A DNA stretch of 39,544 bases from Marine Group II euryarchaeote MED-G34 (GCA_002457605.1 NTJT01000008.1:1-39544); one strand, 5' to 3'; shown: positions 16,310 through 25,148, counted from the first letter of the stretch. The notes: generated by a model from the sequence alone, not told the origin. Numbers and translations are program-made.

Positions 16310-17398
16310 TCATGTACCTCTGAGTCGCCTCAAACGCTCCATCAACCGGCTTCTACGCTCGTTATCGTCAGTCTCTTCCACAATCCCGCTGAGGCGCCTG
16401 GGAAGAACTGCTCCTTCAATCAAGTGAATTCTACCATTGGAGTCACCTAGGGCGATGTTGTCGCCTGTTGATTGGAGGTGCCTTATGCGACAATAGTGTC
16501 CTAGTTCTAGGATTATGGTTCCATCAGCAATCTGCAAGACAGTAACACCTCCTGACTCACCGTTCCACCTCGATCCCCAGATTCCGCTACCATTGGAGCC
16601 AGAGGGACCTATTGCAAGCGACTCTACAGCACCTAGTGCCGTATCTACCCAGCCGCGACTTGAGACAATCTCGCCTGATTCATGCCCGGAGAACCAGGTC
16701 TGTCCGGAACTACAGATTGCTCGAACAGGCGAAGACCGCTCCTCGCTCGGCTCTTCGACTGAGTCAGTCACCACACAGACCCTGCCATCCGAGTGTCCGA
16801 TTAGAAAGCGTCCCTCGAAACCGCACGCACCGGTGGTTACGGGGCTGCTTTCTCCTAAGAGACGATGCAATGCGCTCTCGCCACTTTGGATTCGAAGGAG
16901 CCCGCAACGTGGTCTACCAAGCCCCAGCAACACTCCCCCGTCTTCATGTAGGCCGAAGTACCAGGCGCGCTCGGAAAACGTCCATTGCTCCTGAAGCGAA
17001 CCCTCGTTGTCAAACATCCACACAGTCGACTCGGTGTAGTCTGAGATCTCAATCTCGTACACAGACGAAGCCGCCCAGATGACCTCTCCTTCAACTTGGA
17101 CAAAATCACTTGCCCCCTCCAGCGGACGACTCCAGATGATATCTCCAGTATTTGTGTCAAGGGCTATCAGGTCAGAAGAGGCGGCCGCGTAGACACGATC
17201 GTCAGTCACGGCGAGGTCACTGATTGGCCCATTCATTTCGATTCTCCAACGCTCGTTTCCAGAATCTACCGACCAGCAGGCTAGAACGCCCTCCTGCGAG
17301 CCTGCCAGCAAGTCATCACCATCAATCCTCAGAACGGTGCAGGCGCTGCCGAGCCCCCGCTCGAACGAAGAGACCGTCTCGAGTGTATGCACAGCCAT
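16310..17398 (-). CDS. Cytoplasmic beta-propeller protein (PQQ/WD40-like)
   Basis: 362 residues, ATG start, no signal peptide. The sequence is a series of beta-propeller blades with the recurring pattern of an Ala/Gly-rich strand, a short turn and a Trp-containing strand. Examples are DDLLAGSQEGVLACWSVDSG, DRVYAAASSDLIALDTNTG and GRFLIGHSDGRVCVV, giving about seven blades. The DTNTGDIIWSRPLEG segment is typical of PQQ-like repeats. The C-terminus is basic (RRSRLMERLRRLRG). Such proteins are binding scaffolds; the partner is unknown. It lies 46 bp downstream of the M32 carboxypeptidase gene on the same strand and probably shares its transcript. Downstream, the strand continues into the purine-rich gene-free interval. 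Confidence 0.75.
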   Translation of the reverse strand: MAVHTLETVSSFERGLGSACTVLRIDGDDLLAGSQEGVLACWSVDSGNERWRIEMNGPISDLAVTDDRVYAAASSDLIALDTNTGDIIWSRPLEGASDFVQVEGEVIWAASSVYEIEISDYTESTVWMFDNEGSLQEQWTFSERAWYFGLHEDGGVLLGLGRPRCGLLRIQSGESALHRLLGESSPVTTGACGFEGRFLIGHSDGRVCVVTDSVEEPSEERSSPVRAICSSGQTWFSGHESGEIVSSRGWVDTALGAVESLAIGPSGSNGSGIWGSRWNGESGGVTVLQIADGTIILELGHYCRIRHLQSTGDNIALGDSNGRIHLIEGAVLPRRLSGIVEETDDNERRSRLMERLRRLRGT

Positions 17399-17444
17399 GG
17401 CACCAGACCGTGATGCCCTGCTATCGGGCTTTCGCGTGAACGAG

Positions 17445-18947
17445 TCAGGCTGAAACGCCGTAGAGACGCTCGACCTTATCCTTCAGGTAGTCTACAAAGG
17501 CGTCCGGAGAAGGAGGAGATCCAGTGGCTTCCTCGATTAGATCCGCTGGCTCGAGAATGCTTCCTCGTTGGTGTACGTGCTCACGCATCCAGTCCAGCAG
17601 GGGTGCGAACTCGCCACACCGCATCTGCTCATCATGGTCAGGCAAGTCCTTGCGTGCTGCTGCGAGCAACTGCGCAGCGTACAGGTTGCCAAGCGTGTAG
17701 GTAGGGAAGTAGCCGAACGCACCCATGGACCAATGGATGTCTTGCAGCACTCCAAGAGCTCGGTTCGGCGCTCGAATACCGAGATACTCCTCATACATGT
17801 CGTCCCAGGCGTCTGGTAGATCATCGATTTCAAGGTCCCCTGCGATGAGCTTCTTCTCAATCTCGTAACGAATCATAATGTGCACATTGTAGGTAGCTTC
17901 GTCGGCCTCGACGCGAATCAGACTCGGCTCCACAAGATTGACTGCCTGCCACAGCGCTTCCGAATCGACTCCATCCATGTTCTGGGGGAAGTGCTTCTGC
18001 CATAGTGGCAGGGCCCACTCGCAGAACTCTCGCGAGCGGCCGACTTGATTCTCCCATAACCTGCTCTGACTCTCATGAACTCCGAGTCCGTTGGCCTCAC
18101 CGGCAGGCTGGAAATCGAGGTCGCGCCGACGCCCCTGCTCATAGGTGCCGTGACCCGTCTCGTGCATCGACCCGTACAGCGAGCCGAATGGGTCGGATTC
18201 GCTGTAACGGGTTGTCCAGCGGACATCGTCGGGGTTCGGCCCACCGCAGAATGGGTGGGTCGAAGCATCCCGTCTGCCGGCGGAGAAGTCGAAACCAATC
18301 GCTTCAGACACCCCTTGGCTCAGCGACTCTTGACCCGGCTGCTCCCAAGAGTTATCCTTCACCCACGAGATATCCGGACGGTTACCACTTTCGACAACCG
18401 CCTTGATTAGAGGAGCTACGTTGTCGCGCAATCCAGCGAATAACGGGTCTACTCTGGCTACAGTGAGCCCACTCTCGTAGATGTCGAGGAGTGCGTCGTA
18501 CCGTAGTTCGTCGTAGCCTAGGTAGTCGGCCTTTCGACGAGCGAGATCAATTGATTTGGCGAGATTGTCACGAAAAATCGAAAAATCGTCTTTCGCACGT
18601 GCCTCACTCCACGATATCTGCGCCTTCGAGCGGTGCTTGGCCATCTCCTCAACGAATTCTGTAGGTAACTTCGTTGCCTTGTTGTATGACTCGCGGGCCA
18701 GCCTGACATTAGCGGCCTGTACGTCGTCGAGGCTGTCAATGACCTCTAGCTCGTCGAGCAACTCCCCGATGCGAGGATCGGTCAGCCTCTGGTGACCGGT
18801 CTTGGAAATCCAAGCCAGTTGCTCGGCCCTGAGGCCCGCTGCTTTGGGCGGCATCAGTACCTCCTGATCCCAACTAACTAAGCCACCAATCTGGCCAATC
18901 AGGTCTATGTCTCTCAATCTCTCAAGCAGTTCGTCGTATGCGCTCAT
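17445..18947 (-). CDS. M32 family metallocarboxypeptidase (Taq type)
   Basis: 500 residues, the normal length for M32 enzymes, which remove C-terminal residues from peptides in the cytoplasm. The zinc-binding motif HETGH (in MHETGHGTYEQG) is near residue 270, and the family motif HPFCGG precedes it by about 30 residues. The N-terminal GGLVSWDQEVLMP segment and GVHESQSRLWEN after the HExxH (with the third zinc ligand Glu in HESQSR) are characteristic. The ATG start at 18947 is consistent with the family. It follows the ferritin-like/VIT1 gene by 51 bp on the same strand and precedes the beta-propeller gene. Confidence 0.93.
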   Translation of the reverse strand: MSAYDELLERLRDIDLIGQIGGLVSWDQEVLMPPKAAGLRAEQLAWISKTGHQRLTDPRIGELLDELEVIDSLDDVQAANVRLARESYNKATKLPTEFVEEMAKHRSKAQISWSEARAKDDFSIFRDNLAKSIDLARRKADYLGYDELRYDALLDIYESGLTVARVDPLFAGLRDNVAPLIKAVVESGNRPDISWVKDNSWEQPGQESLSQGVSEAIGFDFSAGRRDASTHPFCGGPNPDDVRWTTRYSESDPFGSLYGSMHETGHGTYEQGRRRDLDFQPAGEANGLGVHESQSRLWENQVGRSREFCEWALPLWQKHFPQNMDGVDSEALWQAVNLVEPSLIRVEADEATYNVHIMIRYEIEKKLIAGDLEIDDLPDAWDDMYEEYLGIRAPNRALGVLQDIHWSMGAFGYFPTYTLGNLYAAQLLAAARKDLPDHDEQMRCGEFAPLLDWMREHVHQRGSILEPADLIEEATGSPPSPDAFVDYLKDKVERLYGVSA

Positions 18948-18998
18948 GGCTTCGCGAGAACGGTCTCAGACACATAGGTTGCGGAGTCGGTAATTGAC

Positions 18999-19880
18999 TC
19001 ATACATCGATTCCAAGCATGCCTCTGAGAGCTATCCCTATGCCGTACGAGATTAGACTGACCACACCGAGAATACCAGCCATTTCCATGAACCTACTCTT
19101 GAAAGAAACCTCTTCGACCACTGAGACATAGAAATTGAACACCGCGACTATTAGCAGACCTATTGCGAAGGTGCATAGCAGAGCTTGAACGTGAGGTTCA
19201 AAACCTTGGAAGTCAGGACTGTCGGCTTGGAAAAACAAATAGGGAGAGACCAGCATAAAGACCGTGACTAGGTAAGAAATCCAGGTGAAGAACGCAGCCT
19301 TGACAGCCGACTCACTTTTCTTCTCCGCACGCGAGGATAGGTACTCGGATGCACCCATGCTGAATGCTGCCGCAATCCCCGTCACTAATCCGGCCAGTGC
19401 TACCAAATTCAGGTCTTGCAGAGCGAAGGTGAGTCCTGCCAGAGCCCCGGTAAGTTCGACCAGGGCGTCGGACATTCCAAGGACTACGCTACCCGAGTAG
19501 CGTAGACGCTCCTCGTCTAGCATACCAATCATGTTCTCTTCGTGAGCCTCCTCTTCATCGGCAATCTCATGCAAGCCGAGTTCGCGATATTCAGCAGCAG
19601 CATCCTGCTCCGTTGCCTCCATCATCTTGACAGAGAAGGTGAAACCGAACAGTCTAGCCAACATAACTTGCCTTCTGACTTTGCCCATGTCAGCCTTGAC
19701 CTGCTCCCCCGTCATCTTTCCTATCACGGCCTCATGCCTCTCCTCCTCCAAGGCGATGCCCTCGAGTATGGATCGGTTCATGGGATTAGACTGCATCTTA
19801 GCGAGACGACGGTAGACTTCCGCTTCGGTGGCCTCCATGCGTTGCAGGTTGAGCAACTTGGACCGCGTGGATTCGTCCAT
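18999..19880 (-). CDS. Ferritin-like domain fused to VIT1/CCC1 iron transporter (MbfA-like)
   Basis: 293 residues. Residues 1-130 are a ferritin-like four-helix region with iron ligands of rubrerythrin type: EATEAEVYRRL, then EEERHEAVIGK, then EATEQDAAAEYREL and DEEEAHEENM, giving two ExxH pairs. Residues about 145-293 are a VIT1/CCC1 membrane domain, with GALAGLTFAL, GIAAAFSMGASEYLSSR and three further hydrophobic segments. This architecture is known as MbfA or Er-VIT1, which exports iron and protects against iron and peroxide stress. I infer the same role, with the ferritin part in the cytoplasm. It is divergent from the STAND ATPase gene with only 37 bp between starts, so they may share a control region. 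Confidence 0.88.
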   Translation of the reverse strand: MDESTRSKLLNLQRMEATEAEVYRRLAKMQSNPMNRSILEGIALEEERHEAVIGKMTGEQVKADMGKVRRQVMLARLFGFTFSVKMMEATEQDAAAEYRELGLHEIADEEEAHEENMIGMLDEERLRYSGSVVLGMSDALVELTGALAGLTFALQDLNLVALAGLVTGIAAAFSMGASEYLSSRAEKKSESAVKAAFFTWISYLVTVFMLVSPYLFFQADSPDFQGFEPHVQALLCTFAIGLLIVAVFNFYVSVVEEVSFKSRFMEMAGILGVVSLISYGIGIALRGMLGIDV

Positions 19881-19983
19881 GAGACGTGCTAAGCCCCCTT
19901 TCTCTTGAATATGACCAATGCGCAGCCGCGCGGGGGCGCAGCCTTACGAACGCTTGATGCACACCGCATCTCTCCCAAGACGC

Positions 19984-21534
19984 ATGGCACGCAGTGATAT
20001 CCGGATTAGTGTCCCTGTAGTCGACCGTATCCTGCTACATCTCTGGGAGCAGGACCACCAAGCTGACCACTACCTCGTCACCCATGAGTTGACTCGTCCC
20101 GGGATAGCCGAGATATGCGCCCTGCACCCCCCAAATGTCTCCCGTTCTATGCGAGATCTGATGTCCAACGGATGGGTCACCGAGCACACTCGGACTGTCA
20201 GGGGTGATGACCGACGCCAGAAGACCTGGCAGTTGACTGATGAGGGCCGCTCCGAGGCGCGAGAGCGGATAGACGAACTCCGCACAACCTCGATACTGCT
20301 GCGCAGCAGGGAGGGTAAACTACTCGAGGTCCGCGCTGACGAGGCTGCAGCGAGGTTGAAGGCCGGCTTGACACTACTTCAGGTGTTAATGCATGCGCAG
20401 CATGAAGGGGTGCTGAACTTCGGTGATATTCGATTCGGAGCAATCGTCAGATCAGACGACGACGCGACTCCACCCCCCGGCTCGCTCACACTTCTCACCG
20501 GTGCACATTCGACATACCACACCCGACCTCCACAGACCCGAACTGTGCACGGCCGTTCGTCAGAGAAAATTCGCTTGGATGACTGGTACGCGTCCAGCGC
20601 CCCGATGTTCGTCCTCTCTGGAATCGCCGGATGCGGCAAGACCACTCTGACCTCGCATTGGCTCGATGGGCTGCTAGGGAGGACCCCCGGTCTCGAAGTG
20701 ATGTACTACCCGTGTCAGCCATGGGACTCGCCTCTGGGAATCGCCACGAGTTTGCTGCATAGACTCGGCATCGGTCTCGATGAAGACTCATCTGACCCCT
20801 ACGGAATACTAGATTCACTCCCACTCAAGCCCGGGGCCCGCCTAGATTTGGACCTCTATCGTCGTCGACTATCCGCCCATATGCTGGACGAGGAGGGGCA
20901 CTGCGGCGTTCCTCCCAGTGAAATGTTGTTGATTCTTGATGACGTTCATAACATCGGATCAGAAGGTACTCATCTGTTAGGGGCCTTACTGCAAGTCGCC
21001 GAGTCAACGTCCATGCGGTTGCTACTGGTCTCGCGGACAAACCTCGCTTTCTATGACAGGCGCGATGTGCACACGCGTGGACGAATCGAGGAGCTTGCGC
21101 TCTCCGGCCTTTCTCTAGAAGAGGTCTCAGCTTGGATAGACTCGCTAGATTTACCCAGTCACGCCCCAGCCGAGGAGATACACCGAGCTACAGGTGGCCA
21201 CCCATTGGCAGTCGAGCTGCTTGAGCTATATGGCCAGACCCTGCACGAAGACTGGTTACGTTTTCTCGATGAGGAGATTCTCGATGTACTACCTGATGAT
21301 CGCAGAGAGACTCTCGCGTTGCTGGCAGTCGCCGAGCGCCCAGTCCCTTGGAATGCCTTAGCGAAGGCCGCTGGAATCGACGGTCCGCCACCAGCCGATT
21401 TGCTCGAGAGAGGACTGATGCTGGAGCTCAGCGACGGCATGTGGTTGCATGAGGCACTACGGGCAAGACTCCTGAGAGAGGTCGGCGCGCCGCATGAGGA
21501 GAGGGCCCGCAGATTGCGCGAGGCGTCCGACTAG
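19984..21534 (+). CDS. Winged-helix STAND ATPase regulator
   Basis: About 516 residues from the ATG at 19984. The frame also has ATGs at 19918 and 19957; the chosen one starts immediately before the conserved part. Residues about 1-90 are a winged-helix DNA-binding domain similar to MarR-type regulators (GIAEICALHPPNVSRSMRDL, then WQLTDEGRSEAR). A helical linker follows, then a STAND-type P-loop domain: Walker A GIAGCGKTT near residue 217, Walker B LLILDDVH near 315, and a sensor-like LLLVSRTN. The C-terminal 150 residues have the GHPLAVELLELYG segment of STAND proteins and a winged-helix-like end. No repeat sensor domain follows. The role could be signal-dependent transcription or defence; no ligand is evident. 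The TAG stop overlaps the thioredoxin stop in CTAG. Confidence 0.8.
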   Translation: MARSDIRISVPVVDRILLHLWEQDHQADHYLVTHELTRPGIAEICALHPPNVSRSMRDLMSNGWVTEHTRTVRGDDRRQKTWQLTDEGRSEARERIDELRTTSILLRSREGKLLEVRADEAAARLKAGLTLLQVLMHAQHEGVLNFGDIRFGAIVRSDDDATPPPGSLTLLTGAHSTYHTRPPQTRTVHGRSSEKIRLDDWYASSAPMFVLSGIAGCGKTTLTSHWLDGLLGRTPGLEVMYYPCQPWDSPLGIATSLLHRLGIGLDEDSSDPYGILDSLPLKPGARLDLDLYRRRLSAHMLDEEGHCGVPPSEMLLILDDVHNIGSEGTHLLGALLQVAESTSMRLLLVSRTNLAFYDRRDVHTRGRIEELALSGLSLEEVSAWIDSLDLPSHAPAEEIHRATGGHPLAVELLELYGQTLHEDWLRFLDEEILDVLPDDRRETLALLAVAERPVPWNALAKAAGIDGPPPADLLERGLMLELSDGMWLHEALRARLLREVGAPHEERARRLREASD

Positions 21535-21848
21535 GACATGTGACGATTCAACCAGTCATCCATACTTGGTTTCGGCATGGCCCCGCCCAATCTGTCGACA
21601 ACCTCACCATTGTGGAATAGAATCAGGTTTGGTATTCCTCTGACTCCGTATCTCCCAGGTGACATTTGATTGACGTCGGTATTGACCTTGGCGATGGTAA
21701 TATCACGCTCGCCGGCGATTTGCTCAAGCACAGGAGCAATCATCCTACATGGTCCACACCAAGGTGCCCAGAAGTCAACCAAGACCCACTCATCACTACT
21801 TGTCACTAAATCGAAGTCCGCATCACTCGCATCCACTATTTTGCCCAT
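21531..21848 (-). CDS. trxA: Thioredoxin
   Basis: 105 residues with the active site WCGPC in VDFWAPWCGPCRMI near residues 28-36, the cis-Pro in RGIPNLILF near residue 74, and the usual GEVVDRLGGAMP ending. It is a cytoplasmic disulfide reductase of normal length. The ATG at 21848 is convincing. It is convergent with the STAND gene (4-bp overlap) and divergent from rpe, 107 bp away. No thioredoxin reductase gene is in the window. Confidence 0.95.
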   Translation of the reverse strand: MGKIVDASDADFDLVTSSDEWVLVDFWAPWCGPCRMIAPVLEQIAGERDITIAKVNTDVNQMSPGRYGVRGIPNLILFHNGEVVDRLGGAMPKPSMDDWLNRHMS

Positions 21849-21955
21849 TCACTCACCCGTAGGCATCCCCCCGCACCCGCATCCTATCAATTTGTGTCTT
21901 AGCATGTACATTTCTGGGCCGAGAGATTGAGAACCGAAAGCCACCCCGTCGGTTC

Positions 21956-22633
21956 ATGGAGATTACGCCGAGCATCCTCACAGCCGACTTCACAAGGCTC
22001 GGCGAGACACTCGAAGAAGCGGTGGCCGCGGGCATTGATTGGATCCACATGGACGTGATGGATGGTAACTGGGTTGTCAATCGAACCGTCACCTTCGGCC
22101 CCGCTCTGATACGTTCTGTGCGAGACCGACTAGGTCCTGAAGTTACCATCGACTGTCATCTGATGACTACCAACGCCGAGGAGACATGGGACCAGTACGT
22201 CGACGCCGGTGTAGACATAGTAATCGCCCACACTGAGGCCGTCGACGACTTCCCAGCGCTGATTGACGACCTGCATGACTCCGGGGTGCAAGCAGGATGT
22301 GTCCTCAACCCCTCTACTCCTGCTGAAGACGTGCTCCCGCTACTCCCTAATCTCGACCTCGTGCTCGTGATGTCCGTGATCCCGGGTAAGGGAGGACAGT
22401 CGTTCATGCCCGAGGTCGAGGGCAAGGTGCGAGCTTTCCGTGACGCCATCGACGAGCAGAAATCCAACGGCGGCCGCGCGGTCAAGCTAATGATCGATGG
22501 TGGCATCAAGGATCACAACGCGGCAATGGTCGCTGAGTGGGGGATTGACATCGCCGTCGTCGGCTCAGGGTTAATCAACGACCGCGGCACAATAGCTGAA
22601 AATCTCGCTGCAATCAATGCGGCACTCGGCTAG
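21956..22633 (+). CDS. rpe: Ribulose-phosphate 3-epimerase
   Basis: 225 residues, normal length. It interconverts ribulose 5-phosphate and xylulose 5-phosphate. Motifs: the start ITPSILTADFTRLG, the metal ligands in HMDVMDGNWVVNRTVTFGP, DCHLMT, the flexible-loop segment MSVIPGKGGQSFMP, and MIDGGIKDHNA. The strand GSGLIND near the C-terminus supplies the phosphate site. It begins a plus-strand run with bolA, the CGFS glutaredoxin and the EamA transporter; bolA follows after 47 bp. Most archaea make pentoses by the reversed RuMP route, so an epimerase suggests a non-oxidative pentose phosphate pathway. The other enzymes of that pathway are not in the window. Confidence 0.93.
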   Translation: MEITPSILTADFTRLGETLEEAVAAGIDWIHMDVMDGNWVVNRTVTFGPALIRSVRDRLGPEVTIDCHLMTTNAEETWDQYVDAGVDIVIAHTEAVDDFPALIDDLHDSGVQAGCVLNPSTPAEDVLPLLPNLDLVLVMSVIPGKGGQSFMPEVEGKVRAFRDAIDEQKSNGGRAVKLMIDGGIKDHNAAMVAEWGIDIAVVGSGLINDRGTIAENLAAINAALG

Positions 22634-22680
22634 TAGTCCCTCAACGAGCATTCAAAGCATTCAGCCCCGAGGGGAGTCTC

Positions 22681-23004
22681 GTGGTCACAGAGCAGTGGAT
22701 GGTCGAAGAAATCCTCAAGGTGGTTTCAGATGCCAAAGTGGAGGCATCAGATTTGCATGGCAGTGGTGATCACTTCCATGTCAGGGTGATTTCAGAGAGC
22801 TATGAAGGGGTGCGACCACTACAGAGGCAGCGACCGATATTGAACCACTTCAAACCGTTTATTGCGCAGAACATCGTTCATGCACTAGATTTGAAGTGCA
22901 TGACTCCTGAGCAGGCTGGAGAGAGTGGAGACACCGCTTTCGACCCGCATGGTGAAGAAGTGGAGTTCTTTGGGGTGCATATCCGCAGGCCGGACAAGGA
23001 GTGA
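22681..23004 (+). CDS. bolA: BolA family protein
   Basis: 107 residues. The BolA pattern is clear: SGDHFHVRVISESYEGV near residues 27-43, the RxRPILNHF helix, then the family signature as HALDLKCMTPEQ (usually HALSLKTxTPEE). The conserved His residues are kept. BolA proteins pair with CGFS-type glutaredoxins to hold and deliver [2Fe-2S] clusters, and the next gene is exactly such a glutaredoxin, 4 bp downstream. The start is GTG at 22681 with GAGGGGAG at 22669-22676 as the ribosome-binding site; an ATG six codons later lacks one. Confidence 0.88.
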   Translation: MVTEQWMVEEILKVVSDAKVEASDLHGSGDHFHVRVISESYEGVRPLQRQRPILNHFKPFIAQNIVHALDLKCMTPEQAGESGDTAFDPHGEEVEFFGVHIRRPDKE

Positions 23005-23008
23005 TGAT

Positions 23009-23338
23009 ATGGCAGAATTCAATTGGACACCAGAGGAGTTGCAAGTGATAGTCGACAACAACAAACTAGTCCTCTTCATGAAAGGGACACCGGAGCAGCC
23101 GCAGTGTGGTTTCTCCAACCGCGCCGCGACGGTGTTACAGCAGCTTGGACAACCATTCGTTAGCGTCAACATACTCTCTGACCACCGAGCAATTCCTTCG
23201 GTTTGCGCGTGGTCAGATTTTCCCACAATGCCCCAAATCTTTGTTCACGGCGAACTCATTGGAGGCTCTGACATAGCTCTGGAGATGTACGAGAGCGGCG
23301 AGCTCCAGCAGATGCTCGTGGACGGCGAATCAGAGTAG
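23009..23338 (+). CDS. Monothiol CGFS glutaredoxin (GrxD/Grx4 type)
   Basis: 109 residues from the ATG at 23009, four bases after the bolA stop. The motif CGFS in QPQCGFSNRA is near residue 34, with KLVLFMKGTPEQPQ before it and the cluster and glutathione-binding elements WSDFPTMPQIFVHGELIGGSD after it. Such proteins coordinate a bridging [2Fe-2S] cluster with glutathione and act as cluster carriers; with BolA they form hetero-complexes. The frame is open upstream to 22925 over bolA, but that part is not glutaredoxin. Archaea often lack glutathione, so the thiol cofactor used here is an open question. Confidence 0.92.
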   Translation: MAEFNWTPEELQVIVDNNKLVLFMKGTPEQPQCGFSNRAATVLQQLGQPFVSVNILSDHRAIPSVCAWSDFPTMPQIFVHGELIGGSDIALEMYESGELQQMLVDGESE

Positions 23339-23348
23339 GTGGCCGACG

Positions 23349-24266
23349 GTGTCGGCCGACTCGGATCGTCGAACCATGCTGATAGCGCTAGCCGGCGCTG
23401 TGGCTATCTCATTCTCTCCTGTGCTCTACGTCTACTCGGACACCAATCCATCTACCGGGGCATTCTTTCGTATGCTGTACGCGCTACCAGCACTTGCATT
23501 GCTAGCATATCTCGTTCGCAAGTCAGACACACGCTCTTCACGCACACGATGGACAGCCTTCGGCGCTGGATTAATCCTCGCGCCAGATATGCTATCTTAC
23601 CACAGTTCGATGATTTTCATCGGCATTGGAATCGCTACACTAATCGGCAACTCACAAGTCATCATAGTCACTCTGGCATCTTGGAAACTGTTCGGAGAGA
23701 AGCCGAATCAAGCTATTCTAGTATCTCTCCCAATAGTCATCATAGGATTGGCACTAATCTCAGGCATCGCCGATACAGATCCATACGGCGAAGATCCCGT
23801 CAAGGGCGTCGTTTTCGGTACGATGGCAGCATTCTTTTACTCCTCATTCCTAATCTTGTTCCGGTATTCTAACAGGGAACTAGCACCATCATCTTCAGTT
23901 CAACTAGATGCTACTGCTGGCGCCGCTCTAGGACTACTAGTGCTCGGCTTACTACCCCTAAGCAGCGTAGCAATAGAACCATTGGAATTACAACCAACCT
24001 GGCCCGGTCACGGATGGCTCATCGTTCTTGCAATGCTTTGTCAGGTAGCTGGTTGGCTGGCCATTGCACACGCTCTGCCTCGCCTACCAGCAGCACACGT
24101 TTCCTTCGCCGTTCTTCTACAGCCTGTATTGACACTCGTTTGGGGTTATGTAATACTGCATCAAGAGGGTCATTCGCAGAACCAAGTCATCGGTATATTC
24201 CTTGTATTGGCCGCTATCATAGCAGTGACTCTGTACGGCTCAACGAGCAGCGTGGAAGCGGACTGA
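23349..24266 (+). CDS. EamA/DMT family membrane transporter
   Basis: 305 residues from a GTG at 23349; ATG at 23376 is an alternative that keeps the first helix. There are about ten hydrophobic segments in two repeats, the layout of the drug/metabolite transporter (EamA) family. The first repeat includes PSTGAFFRMLYALPALALL and GIGIATLIGNSQVIIVTLASW with the LFGEKP loop. The second has VFGTMAAFFYSSFLILF, LPRLPAAHVSFAVLLQPVL and VILHQEGHSQNQVIGIFLVL. The substrate cannot be deduced. It follows the glutaredoxin stop by 10 bp, so co-transcription is likely. The TGA stop abuts the TAA stop of the convergent SAP-domain gene. Confidence 0.85.
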   Translation: MSADSDRRTMLIALAGAVAISFSPVLYVYSDTNPSTGAFFRMLYALPALALLAYLVRKSDTRSSRTRWTAFGAGLILAPDMLSYHSSMIFIGIGIATLIGNSQVIIVTLASWKLFGEKPNQAILVSLPIVIIGLALISGIADTDPYGEDPVKGVVFGTMAAFFYSSFLILFRYSNRELAPSSSVQLDATAGAALGLLVLGLLPLSSVAIEPLELQPTWPGHGWLIVLAMLCQVAGWLAIAHALPRLPAAHVSFAVLLQPVLTLVWGYVILHQEGHSQNQVIGIFLVLAAIIAVTLYGSTSSVEAD

Positions 24267-25148
24267 TTACTCGGTGGGGTCCGGTGGTGCGACCTTTGCC
24301 ATGCTCACTGTATAATCAATGTAAGAAATAGTCAGCCTGACTTCCTCACCATCCTCGCAGTCGCACACTGTGCCCCAGAGTGTGTAAACATCTACGCTAA
24401 CGTCGATACGCCATTCCCCTGTGCCAATTCCGTTGTATTGCTCCCACAGTGCGAGTGCCTCCTCTTGCGTGCCTTCGAAACCGGTCATGTTAGGAAGATC
24501 AAGTGTGTAATGATACCAGATCTTGTCCCATGGCTCTGTCTTATCGGCATCACAGTCCTGACTCATGGCATCAGTACTCGACAGCGAGTACTGATTTGAC
24601 TTGTTGACTGTGGAATCGTAGACCTCCACAGTCACCTTGTCGCATCCCACTATACCTCCAGGCTGCTCGTCTTCCTCCCCCCAGTAGGCCCCGACATAGA
24701 CGCTAGATACGTTACTTGGCAGTGAAATGCTCAGGACTACATTTTCGGTGGCATCGTCATTCACGAAGAAGGACTGAACATCGGTCTGGTTCCGTTCCTG
24801 GAGAGTAAACTCCCACACATTAACCTCGGGTCCGGCCTCCTTGTCTGGTATGAGCATGTCAATTACAGCTGGCCCAGCCACCACGACTGCTGCAACCAGC
24901 ATGACTACGCCAAGCACCGCAGCGATGCCTACACGATTCCTAAGAGCAGCTCCTGTGAATGAGGCCACCATTTCAGATGCGTCGAATCCCGAATCTTCCT
25001 CTTCCCAGTCATCTTCGTCCCAGCCATCATCTCCCTCATATTCGAGCAGACGATTGTACAACTCTTCCTTGTTTCCACCGTTTGAGAGTCCAAGGTCCTT
25101 GAGCTCGGTCTTGAGCTCGGTCACCGTCCACTCGTCTATGGGCTCCAC
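24267..25148 (-). CDS. SAP-domain single-pass membrane protein
   Basis: 293 residues from a GTG. Residues about 6-38 form a SAP domain (WTVTELKTELKDLGLSNGGN, then KEELYNRL), a small helix-extended loop-helix motif that often binds DNA. An Asp/Glu-rich linker follows. One transmembrane helix is at about residues 72-95 (GIAAVLGVVMLVAAVVVAGP). The remaining 195 residues have several N-x-S/T sites, four or five cysteines and beta-rich, Trp/Tyr-containing segments, as expected for an extracellular domain. The topology would place SAP in the cytoplasm and the large domain outside. No enzyme motif is seen. It lies 237 bp downstream of the methionine aminopeptidase gene on the same strand. Confidence 0.75.
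   Translation of the reverse strand: MEPIDEWTVTELKTELKDLGLSNGGNKEELYNRLLEYEGDDGWDEDDWEEEDSGFDASEMVASFTGAALRNRVGIAAVLGVVMLVAAVVVAGPAVIDMLIPDKEAGPEVNVWEFTLQERNQTDVQSFFVNDDATENVVLSISLPSNVSSVYVGAYWGEEDEQPGGIVGCDKVTVEVYDSTVNKSNQYSLSSTDAMSQDCDADKTEPWDKIWYHYTLDLPNMTGFEGTQEEALALWEQYNGIGTGEWRIDVSVDVYTLWGTVCDCEDGEEVRLTISYIDYTVSMAKVAPPDPTE

Noticed and set aside
22925-23008. Glutaredoxin start within bolA
   Set aside because: The frame is open but the translation there is not glutaredoxin-like; the ATG at 23009 follows the bolA stop directly.
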